Shown one piece after another: positions 28,793 through 36,912 of a DNA stretch of 64,000 nucleotides (position 1 is the first letter of the stretch; the number at the start of each line of letters is the position of its first letter). A program made the position numbers and the translations under genes. Location: assembly GCA_902362435.1 (NCBI GenBank), contig CABIWW010000010.1, positions 1 to 64,000 of the forward strand, given 5' to 3'. This DNA is from Eubacteriaceae bacterium. GTDB taxonomy: Bacteria > Bacillota > Clostridia > Peptostreptococcales > Anaerovoracaceae. The notes under the pieces were generated by a model. The model saw only the letters and a list, made by a program, of their open reading frames with translations, was not told the DNA's origin and made no database searches.

Positions 28793-29815
28793 ATGGATAA
28801 GAATAAGATGAAACATGAGAAACTTGAAGTAATGCCTGCTCTGAAGAGTCCTAGGATCGTAGAAGATGCATCAATCGATTCAGGACAGAGAGTGACCTGG
28901 GACTGCATATGGTTCGGAAATTACCCTCAGTCCGAAGTTGTATGCGAAACAGATACCTTGCGTATTAATGAACTGAACGACAGTGATTATGATAAACAGT
29001 ATGTTACTGTCAGCAGTGCGCAGTGGAATAAGATAATCGGTGCCGCATATGACGAGAGCGGTGATGCTGTTGTGGATGGTATTAAGTACAGACGTTTAAG
29101 AACGGTTGACATCAATGGTTTGGAAGATGGAGACAACAATTGTATTGGAGATGGTAAAGATACTGACCAGTATTTCATGTACGAGCCCATTAAATGGCGC
29201 ATACTGAATGTCAATGGGAATGATGCTTTGTTGTTGTCGGAAAAGGCTGTAGACGCTCAGCGCTATCACATGACAAGAGAAAGTGTGACATGGGAGACAT
29301 GCACCATGAGGAGCTGGCTTAATGGATATGACAGCTCTTTCAATGGCAATGCTGAGGATTATACAAAACTGAATTTTATAAACCATGCATTCACATCCGG
29401 CGAATGTAGTGCGATAAAAACTACAAAAGTGATTAATGATACTGATCATACCGGGGATAAGATATTTCTGCTATCGGAAAATGAAGTTTGCAACTCTGAT
29501 ACAGCCGTTTCATACGGGTTTGAAGAGTTCTGCGATACATCTTATGCCCGCGCCTGTGAAGGCAGTGCATTCGTAACAGCAATGTATGGTGATGAAGAGG
29601 ACTTTGGCGTAGGGTATTACTGGTGGTGGCTCCGTTCACAGGGCATTACTGATCATACTGCATTTGTCAATTATGACGGAGGTGTATATGATGCGTTTTA
29701 TGTCGACTGTAGTGGCGTTGCAATACGACCTGCTTTGCATCTTGATCTGTCGTGTTCTGATTTCTACAGCTATGCGGGTACCGTATGCAATTTTTGGAGT
29801 GAAGATAATTTGTAA
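28793..29815 (+). CDS. Stand-alone DUF6273-domain protein
   Basis: This 340-aa protein lacks a TIR domain but matches the C-terminal two-thirds of the flanking TIR-DUF6273 proteins: SPRIVEDASIDSGQRVTWD, WFGNYPQSEVV, IKWRILNVNGNDALLLSEK, CTMRSWLNG, IFLLSENEVCNS, YYWWWLRSQG, IRPALHLDLS and the tag YAGTVCNFWSEDNL. It is a divergent third copy. A decoy, regulator or ligand-binding partner for the TIR proteins are all possible (inference). The gene has AAGGAG 7 bases before the ATG. No export signal is visible, so it is cytoplasmic. Confidence 0.8.
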   Translation: MDKNKMKHEKLEVMPALKSPRIVEDASIDSGQRVTWDCIWFGNYPQSEVVCETDTLRINELNDSDYDKQYVTVSSAQWNKIIGAAYDESGDAVVDGIKYRRLRTVDINGLEDGDNNCIGDGKDTDQYFMYEPIKWRILNVNGNDALLLSEKAVDAQRYHMTRESVTWETCTMRSWLNGYDSSFNGNAEDYTKLNFINHAFTSGECSAIKTTKVINDTDHTGDKIFLLSENEVCNSDTAVSYGFEEFCDTSYARACEGSAFVTAMYGDEEDFGVGYYWWWLRSQGITDHTAFVNYDGGVYDAFYVDCSGVAIRPALHLDLSCSDFYSYAGTVCNFWSEDNL

Positions 29816-29867
29816 AAAGCTAATCAGGAATATAATGGCTAAATGCTTGACACAGAAAGGAGTCTTT

Positions 29868-30164
29868 ATGTCAGAAAATAAGTATAATCCGATTCCGGTC
29901 GATACTTCAGATGTTGTTCTTCCGGAAGAATTACTGTCACTTACTGAGAAGATTGCAGAAAATGTCCATGATGTTTGGGCGGTCGGGCGCATTGCAGAAG
30001 GATGGACATATGGTCCGGTTAAGGATATTGAAAAGAAAACTACTCCACAGATGGTAGCCTACAATGAGTTGCCTGAGGATGAAAAAGAGTACGATCGCAA
30101 CACAGCATTGGAAACATTGAAACTTATTGTAAAGCTTGGGTATGAGATAAGAAAATCTTATTAG
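29868..30164 (+). CDS. Stand-alone RyR domain protein
   Basis: This 98-aa protein consists almost entirely of one RyR domain: VHDVWAVGRIAEGWTYGPVK, then QMVAYNELPEDEKEYDRNTA and a final helix. It closely resembles the RyR region of the HD-RyR protein (WVEERRKNGWSYGEVKD, LDRDTIRN). An upstream in-frame ATG at 29664 lies inside the preceding gene, so I use ATG 29868, which has AAAGGAG seven bases before it. A free RyR domain could act as a ligand-binding adaptor for the TIR or membrane RyR proteins (inference). It sits between the DUF6273-only gene and the second TIR-DUF6273 gene. Confidence 0.85.
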   Translation: MSENKYNPIPVDTSDVVLPEELLSLTEKIAENVHDVWAVGRIAEGWTYGPVKDIEKKTTPQMVAYNELPEDEKEYDRNTALETLKLIVKLGYEIRKSY

Positions 30165-30231
30165 CTACGGGTGTGAAATAGATGTTTTACGAGAGCTTTC
30201 TTTGCATGGATTTGATTGTAGATGAATAAAG

Positions 30232-30850
30232 CAGAATGGGAAGGAACGATGTTGATATGGGATATGCATTTATAAGCTATAGTTCAAAAGATCAGGAAAA
30301 AGCAAATGCGATAAGAAGCATTTTTTTAAATAATGATATTTCCTGCTGGATGGCGCCATATGACATACCTGCAGGAACAAAATACGCATATGTTATAAAT
30401 GATGCCATTAAAGATGCGGCTTGTCTTGTTTTGCTGTTTACCAATGCCTCACAGGAGTCTATTTTTGTGGAAAAAGAGGTTGAGCGTGCTGTGGCAAATG
30501 GAAAGCCTATAATTACAATGGAATTGGAGAGAGTTGTTTTAAACTCAGGATATCAGTTCTATCTGGGTAACCAGCAGATAATCGCAACACCCAAAATAAA
30601 CGAAGATGATGAGAATTTCCAAAGAGCACTGCAGGGAATAGCTGCATTTACCGGTCGAACTGATACACTGAAGAAAAAAACACAGCTTTCGGCAGCAAAT
30701 GAAACTGCCACTGTTCAAAATGCAGGGGGCAATAAAAAAACTGAAACAGTGTCGAGGTACAGTAATCCTAGAATTGTAGAAGATGCATCAATGGAATCTG
30801 GACAGAAGGTAACCTGGGACTGTATATGGTTCGGCAGTTATCCTCAGTCA
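30232..30850 (+). repeat. Near-identical duplicated segment, copy 2 (TIR coding region)
   Basis: This is the second copy of the segment at 27196-27830. Identity starts at CAGAATGGG and continues through the TIR domain and linker. Similarity becomes patchy after PQSEV, then returns strongly at the 3' end of the genes. Confidence 0.8.
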
Positions 30851-31753
30851 GAGGTTGTATGTGAAACGAATACCAGGCGTATCAGTGAATTGGAATCAAA
30901 TGATAATCTGTATGCTGTTGTCAGCAGTGTGCTGTGGAAAAAAATAACCTGTGCAGTATATGACAGAAATGGGGATGCTATTGTAGACGGAGTGAAATAC
31001 AAGCGTCTCAGTAAGACAGATGCAGCTTCTGAAATAGTCATACCAGGAATCAACAGCTATTATGAATGGGGTGATGATACCGTTCGGTATTTCAAGTATG
31101 AACCAATCAAATGGCGTGTGCTTGATGTTAATGGAACTGATGCTTTTCTGCTGGCAGACAAATCTCTTGATGACCAACGATATAACACTTCAAGGACATC
31201 TGTCAAATGGGAAAAAAGCACGATGAGGAGCTGGCTCAACGGGTATTATTCTTACGTGAACACGTATGGAACAGATTACAGCAACAAAAACTTCATAAAT
31301 GTGGCATTTATATCAAGTGAGCGCAATGCAATAAAAACCACAGAAGTGGTAAATGATGACAATATAAATCTTGGTACTGAGGGCTGCAATAACACCCGCG
31401 ATAAAATATTCCTTTTGTCTGAGAACGAGGTTTACAACTCAGGTAGAGCTATTTCATATGGATTTGTCAAAAGTAGTAGTACGCATGATGAGGCACGCAG
31501 ATGTAAAAGTAGCACATATGCGAGGGCAATGGGAGCGTATGGCAACAACTGTACTTGGTGGCTCCGGTCGCCGGGCTGGCATAGTATGGATGCTGTCTAT
31601 GTTCGTTTTGACGGACACGTCCACTATACTGGTAGTTTTGTTTACAATGGTACTTATGCCGTGCGTCCCGCTTTGCATCTTGATCTCTCATACTCTGACC
31701 TATACAGCTACGCAGGCACGGTCAGCAGTGATGGGAGTGAAGATAATTTATAA
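30236..31753 (+). CDS. TIR-DUF6273 protein, copy 2
   Basis: This 505-aa protein is a paralogue of the one at 27200. The TIR half is nearly identical (YAFISYSSKDQ, CWMAPYDIPAG, FVEKEVERAV). The DUF6273 half is a mosaic: conserved blocks (YEWGDDTVRYFKYEPIKWRV, STMRSWLNG, IFLLSENEVYNS, TWWLRSPG, AVRPALHLDLS) alternate with strongly different patches, such as SPGWHSMDAVYVRFDGHVH against SPGASSHIAAYVDYDGYIH in copy 1. The pattern suggests selection for varied ligand recognition on a fixed TIR effector. Start uncertain as in copy 1: ATG 30236, or ATG 30257 after GGAAGGA. Here there is no clear upstream ribosome site, which favours 30257. Confidence 0.8.
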   Translation: MGRNDVDMGYAFISYSSKDQEKANAIRSIFLNNDISCWMAPYDIPAGTKYAYVINDAIKDAACLVLLFTNASQESIFVEKEVERAVANGKPIITMELERVVLNSGYQFYLGNQQIIATPKINEDDENFQRALQGIAAFTGRTDTLKKKTQLSAANETATVQNAGGNKKTETVSRYSNPRIVEDASMESGQKVTWDCIWFGSYPQSEVVCETNTRRISELESNDNLYAVVSSVLWKKITCAVYDRNGDAIVDGVKYKRLSKTDAASEIVIPGINSYYEWGDDTVRYFKYEPIKWRVLDVNGTDAFLLADKSLDDQRYNTSRTSVKWEKSTMRSWLNGYYSYVNTYGTDYSNKNFINVAFISSERNAIKTTEVVNDDNINLGTEGCNNTRDKIFLLSENEVYNSGRAISYGFVKSSSTHDEARRCKSSTYARAMGAYGNNCTWWLRSPGWHSMDAVYVRFDGHVHYTGSFVYNGTYAVRPALHLDLSYSDLYSYAGTVSSDGSEDNL

Positions 31754-31770
31754 AAAAGAAGGAGAAACAG

Positions 31771-33615
31771 ATGTTGTATATAACTTGTTATTGGATTTCA
31801 ATGCTTGTATTTATTAGTGGCATTGTTGCTACACTTCTTTCAAGATATAGAGTCCGAAATGTAAGATTCAAATCCCTGAATATACTTATAGTGAGCGTAT
31901 TTATATCGGCATCAACTCTTTTTATACCGATTTATTCACGAATCTTTCAGGGAGATTCATTATCGTGGATTAAAACTTTTCTGATATCTATACATAATGC
32001 AATCAGACTGTTTATTGTCGATGGTGAGTTCGATATCATAGATAATAATATCACTGGCAATGTGGGTGGCATAGCCGCTCCGTATACAATACTGGCAGCA
32101 GTTATTTTTGTTCTGGCGCCGCTATTGACATTCAGTGCAGCGTTGTCTCTTATAAAAAATGCACATGCATATATATCGTATTTTTTCTCATATTTTAGAG
32201 ATATATATGTATTTTCAGAACTGAATGATGAATCAATAGTTCTTGCAGAAAGTGTTATAGAAAAAGATCCCAGAGCTAGAATAATTTATACTGACGTTTT
32301 TGAAAAGAATGAAGAGATATCATATGAATTAGTGCAGAAAGCAAGAGAAATGCGAAGTATTTTGTTCAAGAAAGATATTGGACTGGTCAATTATTGGAGA
32401 CACAGCAGGAAAAATATGATTGCTTTCTTTGCCATAGGTTATGATGAAACAGAAAATATACGTCAGGCTATGAGTCTTATAAACGAGTTTCGAAATAGGG
32501 AGAATACAGAGCTGTATGTCTTTACAACAAAACGTGAAGGAGAGCTTTTACTGGCGGATATGGATAAAGGAAAGGTAAAAGTTCGGAGGATCAATGGATG
32601 CAGGTCGCTTATAAACGAGTACCTGTATGAATATGGGAAGAAATATATATTTGATTCTGCGATATCCAGCAGGGGCAGAGATAAGAATATCCATATACTA
32701 ATCGCCGGATTAGGAGGGTATGGAAAAGAAATGTTAAAGGCTTTGACTTGGTTTTGTCAGATGGAGGGATATCATGTATACATAGATGCTTTTGACAAGG
32801 ATAAATCTGCAGAAGACAGAATAGCGGCAGAGTGTCCTGAACTGCTTAGTAAAAAATACAATGGCAAGCGTATTAAAGGAGAGGCGGAGTACAATATAAA
32901 TATTCATTCCGGTGTAGATATATATACGGGAACATTTGATAAAAAAGTTAAAAATATAAACTGTCCCACTTTTATATTTATTGCTTTGGGAGACGATAGT
33001 GAGAATGTGAATGCCTCTGTTCGTTTAAGGATTTTAATGTTGCAGAAATTCAATGAAAAACCTCATATTACGACAGTAGTAAAAAACAGCGTTATCAGTA
33101 GCAGGCTGGAAAATGTCAAGCATTACAAGGGAGAAAAATATAAAATCCAGTTTATAGGAGCATTAAATAAAATGTACTCAATTGATTCAGTAAAGACAAC
33201 AGATCTGGAGAAGAAAGCTTTGGGAATACATATGAATGGTGAGTGGTATCAAGGAAATGAAGAAGATGATACGAGCTATGGTGCGGAAAAGAATAAACAG
33301 AAGAAAAAAGAGTTCAGTGAGTATGAATATTATTATAATTCTTCTATATCCACAGCAATACATAATGAGCTAAAAAAAAATATATTAGATATCATAGATG
33401 ATCAGGGACGGTTGAAACCTGATAAAGAAGAACTGGTTGCTGAGCTTGAGCATCGTAGGTGGAATGCATATATGCGTACAGAGGGATTCATTTATTCACC
33501 ATACCGTAATGATTTAGGTAAAATGCATAACGACCTTAAAAGTTATGACGAATTATCAGAAGAAGAAATACCAAAGGATCGGGCGGCAGTAGCTGGAAGC
33601 TGTGAAAAACAATAA
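31771..33615 (+). CDS. Membrane protein with TrkA-like Rossmann domains and RyR domain, paralogue 2
   Basis: This 614-aa protein has three to four N-terminal hydrophobic helices (first 130 residues), then DIYVFSELNDESIVLAESVI, matching EIHVFSQLNEASLLLAESI in the protein at 13927. A Rossmann motif IHILIAGLGGYGKEM follows near 308, with an acidic DAFDKD strand end. The C-terminal RyR domain begins VAELEHRRWNAYMRTEGF and runs to YDELSEEEIPKDRA. Having two membrane-RyR proteins in one array suggests separate sensors for two arms, one near the HD/HerA genes and one in the TIR cassette (inference). ATG 31771 follows GAAGGAG by about 7 bases. Confidence 0.75.
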   Translation: MLYITCYWISMLVFISGIVATLLSRYRVRNVRFKSLNILIVSVFISASTLFIPIYSRIFQGDSLSWIKTFLISIHNAIRLFIVDGEFDIIDNNITGNVGGIAAPYTILAAVIFVLAPLLTFSAALSLIKNAHAYISYFFSYFRDIYVFSELNDESIVLAESVIEKDPRARIIYTDVFEKNEEISYELVQKAREMRSILFKKDIGLVNYWRHSRKNMIAFFAIGYDETENIRQAMSLINEFRNRENTELYVFTTKREGELLLADMDKGKVKVRRINGCRSLINEYLYEYGKKYIFDSAISSRGRDKNIHILIAGLGGYGKEMLKALTWFCQMEGYHVYIDAFDKDKSAEDRIAAECPELLSKKYNGKRIKGEAEYNINIHSGVDIYTGTFDKKVKNINCPTFIFIALGDDSENVNASVRLRILMLQKFNEKPHITTVVKNSVISSRLENVKHYKGEKYKIQFIGALNKMYSIDSVKTTDLEKKALGIHMNGEWYQGNEEDDTSYGAEKNKQKKKEFSEYEYYYNSSISTAIHNELKKNILDIIDDQGRLKPDKEELVAELEHRRWNAYMRTEGFIYSPYRNDLGKMHNDLKSYDELSEEEIPKDRAAVAGSCEKQ

Positions 33616-33691
33616 CATTAAAAAATTGTTTATGCAATCCAATAGAACTGTGATAATAAAGTAATGCACTAAACGTGGAAAGGAGTCTAGG

Positions 33692-35650
33692 GTGACAAAT
33701 ACTGCTGTAAATATGGAGAAGAAATATAGGATTTTTATCAGCTACAGAGGTGAGTCTCAAGGGGAAGGAAACACTATAGGGAAAAAGTTTGCGGGAAAGC
33801 TATATGATTATTTAATCTCGGATCCTTTTTTTGAAGAAAAGTATGGAAATGTCTATTTTTCACCGGAGGAGGAGATAGCAGAAAATTATAAAATGACTAT
33901 TCCGAGGGTGATGGAACATGTGGAATGTTTTGTTATTCCTTTGAATAAAACATTCTTCAGCGATTTTAGGCGGCAGGGAAAACATTCAATCACATATATG
34001 GAAATTACAGAAGCTCTAAAAAATCCTTATATGCATTTTGTAGTAGTAGAGCTTGAAAGTTTTGATAAACAAGCTGAACTTGAAAAGATAAGGAATATAA
34101 ACTTATGTTTTAAAAAAGATGCAGATAGATTAATCCACTGTAAGCTGATCAAATACGATAAAAATAATGAACAGAAAACAGTGCAGCTTGTTGGTGAACA
34201 GCTGATAAAAAATAATTATCGTATACGTTCTGTGAAGGAATTTATGAAAGCTCCAAATGTTAGACTTGAATTCAAGCGAGATACAGAAAGTCTGACAGAT
34301 TATCCCTTTTATGAAAGAATGTATGATGTAAAAAAAGTGATGCTGATGAATTTTGCGGCAACAAGTTTTCTTGTAGGAAGTTCGGTGGCCAGAGTATATA
34401 ATTCAGGCAGATATTTTACCAAAGGCTTTCAGTCTCGCTTATTATCCGGAGATGTGCAGATTGAAGCTGTTTTGACTAATCCATATTCAGCAGCGGCAAT
34501 AGATGCAGAATTATATAAGATGTATCCCAGTGGTATGTCAGTTGATAGAAGTGAGATTATAATCAGAAATCTTAACAAGTTTTATGATTTGAAGAAAGTG
34601 GATACACTGGGGACGCAAATGAATGTTTATCTGACTGATATTGCGTTGCCGTACGGAATGATGATTACAGAGCATGAGAATCCCGAGAATAACCACATGA
34701 AAATAGATCTGTATGCACCTTTGCCGGGAGAAGATAAATATAGGCCATCATTTTATCTGATGGAAAATAATCCTGAAACAAAAGAGCTTTATTCTTTCTT
34801 TAAGTTCAACTTTTTCAGAATTGCTCAGGAAAATTCTTATATGTATCAGGGACATCCAGACGTAAGTTGGCTGTCAGATAAAAGGATAATACACAGGGCA
34901 CAAATAACAAAAGATGTACTGCCGCATACACGAGATGCTTTTTCATTATGTATTCAAAATAAAGCGACTATAGAAGTTGACCTTATTGTTTTAAAAGATC
35001 ATAAAATTGTTGTGGGGCGAAAAGAGCAACTTGCGGAATGGATGGGCTGCAGAGAAGGTGAAGTATCTAACATGACATGGTTGGAGCTTAGAGAGAAAAT
35101 AGAGTCAAAAGGATACATTTCGGCAAGGCAGATTATGTTTCTTAATGAATTTCTAGATTACATTCATGGACGTATACCAGTTCTTCTGGAAGTTAAATCA
35201 GATGATTATGAAGAGACTAGTAAGCAGAATGTCGGGCTTGTAAATCGTTTGGTAGAGATTGTGCAGAAATATATACGACAACATATTTCTATAAACTCTA
35301 GCGGGAGAATAGCAATTCATTCAGCCAATTCATGTATTTTGAAAATGATAAGGAAAAAGAATTGCATGATTCCGATTGGACAGATATCTCTGGATTTTTC
35401 AAAAGGTAGATATAGTGGGGTTCCAAGCGAAGTCAAAAAACATCACAAAGAAAAGAAATATTTTGATGACGTTATCCCGGACTTCATGACATATGCTATA
35501 GAGGATGTGGAAAATGAAGAAATAGAGGCCGAATGTAAAAAGCATGGAATTCCTTTGATTGGGTGGACTGTTAAAGACAAGAATATGCAGCAGTATGCAG
35601 AAAGATTCTGTAACAATATTATCATAGAAGGAGCGGAATCCTATATATAA
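33692..35650 (+). CDS. TIR-like protein with shared middle domain and glycerophosphodiesterase-like C-terminus
   Basis: This 652-aa protein starts at GTG 33692, six bases after AGGAG. The TIR domain covers about residues 10-150: YRIFISYRGESQ, then SITYMEITEAL supplying the Glu. The middle domain (about 205-385) is shared with the TIR-cupin protein: VLTNPYSAAA, IALPYGMMI, HMKIDLYAPL. The C-terminus (about 395-650) follows the GDPD TIM-barrel order: IIHRAQI (HR motif), TIEVDLIVLKDH (E-x-D motif), VLLEVKSDD and PLIGWTVKD near the end. The second catalytic His of GDPD (usually in a HD motif after the E-x-D strand) appears replaced (VVGRKEQ), so catalysis is uncertain. It may hydrolyse or only bind a phosphodiester ligand. 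It forms a natural pair with the TIR-cupin protein. Confidence 0.7.
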   Translation: MTNTAVNMEKKYRIFISYRGESQGEGNTIGKKFAGKLYDYLISDPFFEEKYGNVYFSPEEEIAENYKMTIPRVMEHVECFVIPLNKTFFSDFRRQGKHSITYMEITEALKNPYMHFVVVELESFDKQAELEKIRNINLCFKKDADRLIHCKLIKYDKNNEQKTVQLVGEQLIKNNYRIRSVKEFMKAPNVRLEFKRDTESLTDYPFYERMYDVKKVMLMNFAATSFLVGSSVARVYNSGRYFTKGFQSRLLSGDVQIEAVLTNPYSAAAIDAELYKMYPSGMSVDRSEIIIRNLNKFYDLKKVDTLGTQMNVYLTDIALPYGMMITEHENPENNHMKIDLYAPLPGEDKYRPSFYLMENNPETKELYSFFKFNFFRIAQENSYMYQGHPDVSWLSDKRIIHRAQITKDVLPHTRDAFSLCIQNKATIEVDLIVLKDHKIVVGRKEQLAEWMGCREGEVSNMTWLELREKIESKGYISARQIMFLNEFLDYIHGRIPVLLEVKSDDYEETSKQNVGLVNRLVEIVQKYIRQHISINSSGRIAIHSANSCILKMIRKKNCMIPIGQISLDFSKGRYSGVPSEVKKHHKEKKYFDDVIPDFMTYAIEDVENEEIEAECKKHGIPLIGWTVKDKNMQQYAERFCNNIIIEGAESYI

Positions 35651-35674
35651 GATTACTTCGAAGGAGGCAGAACA

Positions 35675-36790
35675 ATGAACAAGAAAACATCTATTGATAG
35701 TGTTGATGTAAACAAGGGGAATTATGTTTTTATTAGCTATAGTTCAGTAAATCAGCAGATGGCGGACTCGGTTCGTCTTTTGCTTAAGGAAAATAACATT
35801 TCCTGCTGGATGGCACCATATGATATTCCGGCAGGCAGCAGATATGCATATGTGATCAATGATGCATTAGAGAATTGTTCATGCGTACTGCTGTTACTTA
35901 CAAATGCATCACAGCTGTCTCAATTTGTCGAGAGAGAAATAGAAAGAGCAATTACATATAAAAAACCGATACTTCCAATGCAGTTAGAAGACCTGAAGTT
36001 AAATTCAGGGTTCAAGTTTTATATTGGCAGCAGTCAAATTGTTGCTGTTCCGGAAATCCGTGCCGATGTACCGGAATTTATTCGGATTCTTGCGGGTATA
36101 AAAGAGTTACTTGGATGTTCAGATTGCGGCTATGCCGGGACAGTTTGCAGTGATGTGCGACAAAACGAAGATGTTATAATGGCCAGGGAAAATCAAGAAC
36201 GGCAAGCACTAGACAAAACAGATGATATAAGGAGTCTTCTTGAACTTATAGATGTAAATAAAGTTCAAAAATCAGTGCAGAGTCCGATTACAGAAGCAAA
36301 GGTTGGAGATATCGTTGATTTTGGAGAATTACCGAAGCGGGTCGATGCAATAGATTCGGATGAAGCGGTCAAAATGAAATGGATAGTAATTGATGTAAAG
36401 AAAGGCGTCGCATTGCTGTTATTGGAGTCATCAGCAAAGGTAGGAGTTTATGAAGGCATAGATGAATGGCTGAAAACTGAGTTTATGAAGCGCTTTACTG
36501 CACTGGAGAAAAATTTCATTGTATCGAAAAATGGGAGTGAAAACAGTATGGATAGATATCCGTTTTTACTGACTGTGAATGAAGCTCGTGAATATTCGAA
36601 TCAATGTGCTCAAATTAAAACAGGTGTGACAAAAGGTCTTGGAAAGTATGCTTGGTGGTTATGTCAGGACAAGCGTTATCCAAGAAATTATCCTTTTGTA
36701 TCTAAATCAGGCATAATTAAAGAAAGCGGATTGGATGGCAGGCAATCTAATATCGCAGTGAGGCCTGCGGTATATGTTAAGATGAAATAG
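35675..36790 (+). CDS. TIR protein with divergent DUF6273-like C-terminus
   Basis: This 371-aa protein has a TIR_2-type domain at about 18-145 (YVFISYSSVNQQ, CWMAPYDIPAGSRYAYVINDAL, FVEREIERAI), close to but clearly distinct from the two duplicated TIRs. The last 170 residues keep the DUF6273 landmarks in reduced form: VGDIVDFGELPKR, MKWIVIDVKKGVALLLLES, FLLTVNEAREYS, YAWWLCQD, IAVRPAVYVKMK. The linker contains GYAGTVCSDVRQ, like the C-terminal tag of the neighbouring DUF6273 proteins, which hints at past recombination. Predicted soluble NAD-consuming or signalling effector (family knowledge). GAAGGAGG precedes the ATG by about 8 bases. Confidence 0.75.
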   Translation: MNKKTSIDSVDVNKGNYVFISYSSVNQQMADSVRLLLKENNISCWMAPYDIPAGSRYAYVINDALENCSCVLLLLTNASQLSQFVEREIERAITYKKPILPMQLEDLKLNSGFKFYIGSSQIVAVPEIRADVPEFIRILAGIKELLGCSDCGYAGTVCSDVRQNEDVIMARENQERQALDKTDDIRSLLELIDVNKVQKSVQSPITEAKVGDIVDFGELPKRVDAIDSDEAVKMKWIVIDVKKGVALLLLESSAKVGVYEGIDEWLKTEFMKRFTALEKNFIVSKNGSENSMDRYPFLLTVNEAREYSNQCAQIKTGVTKGLGKYAWWLCQDKRYPRNYPFVSKSGIIKESGLDGRQSNIAVRPAVYVKMK

Positions 36791-36821
36791 TATATTTGAA
36801 TAAAAATTGCAAAAAGGAAAC

Positions 36822-36851
36822 GTGTGATAAATAATTTTTGAATTATCACAC
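36822..36851. promoter_or_regulatory. Inverted repeat between the last TIR gene and the protease gene
   Basis: GTGTGATAA (36822-36830) and TTATCACAC (36843-36851) form a 9-bp perfect dyad with a 12-base centre, within the 122-bp gap. No T-run follows, so an operator or an mRNA-processing hairpin is more likely than a terminator. Confidence 0.4.
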
Positions 36852-36912
36852 AAGGTGTAATATGTTACCTAAATATATAGGGTAAGATAAAGAATTAAAG
36901 GAAAAAGAAAAA

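Noticed and set aside
29664..29867. In-frame upstream extension of the free RyR gene
   Set aside because: It overlaps the DUF6273 gene in another frame, has no ribosome site, and the ATG at 29868 has AAAGGAG at good spacing.
27200..31753. A complete diversity-generating retroelement in the window
   Set aside because: No reverse transcriptase or template repeat was found here, and the differences are not limited to adenine positions of one template.
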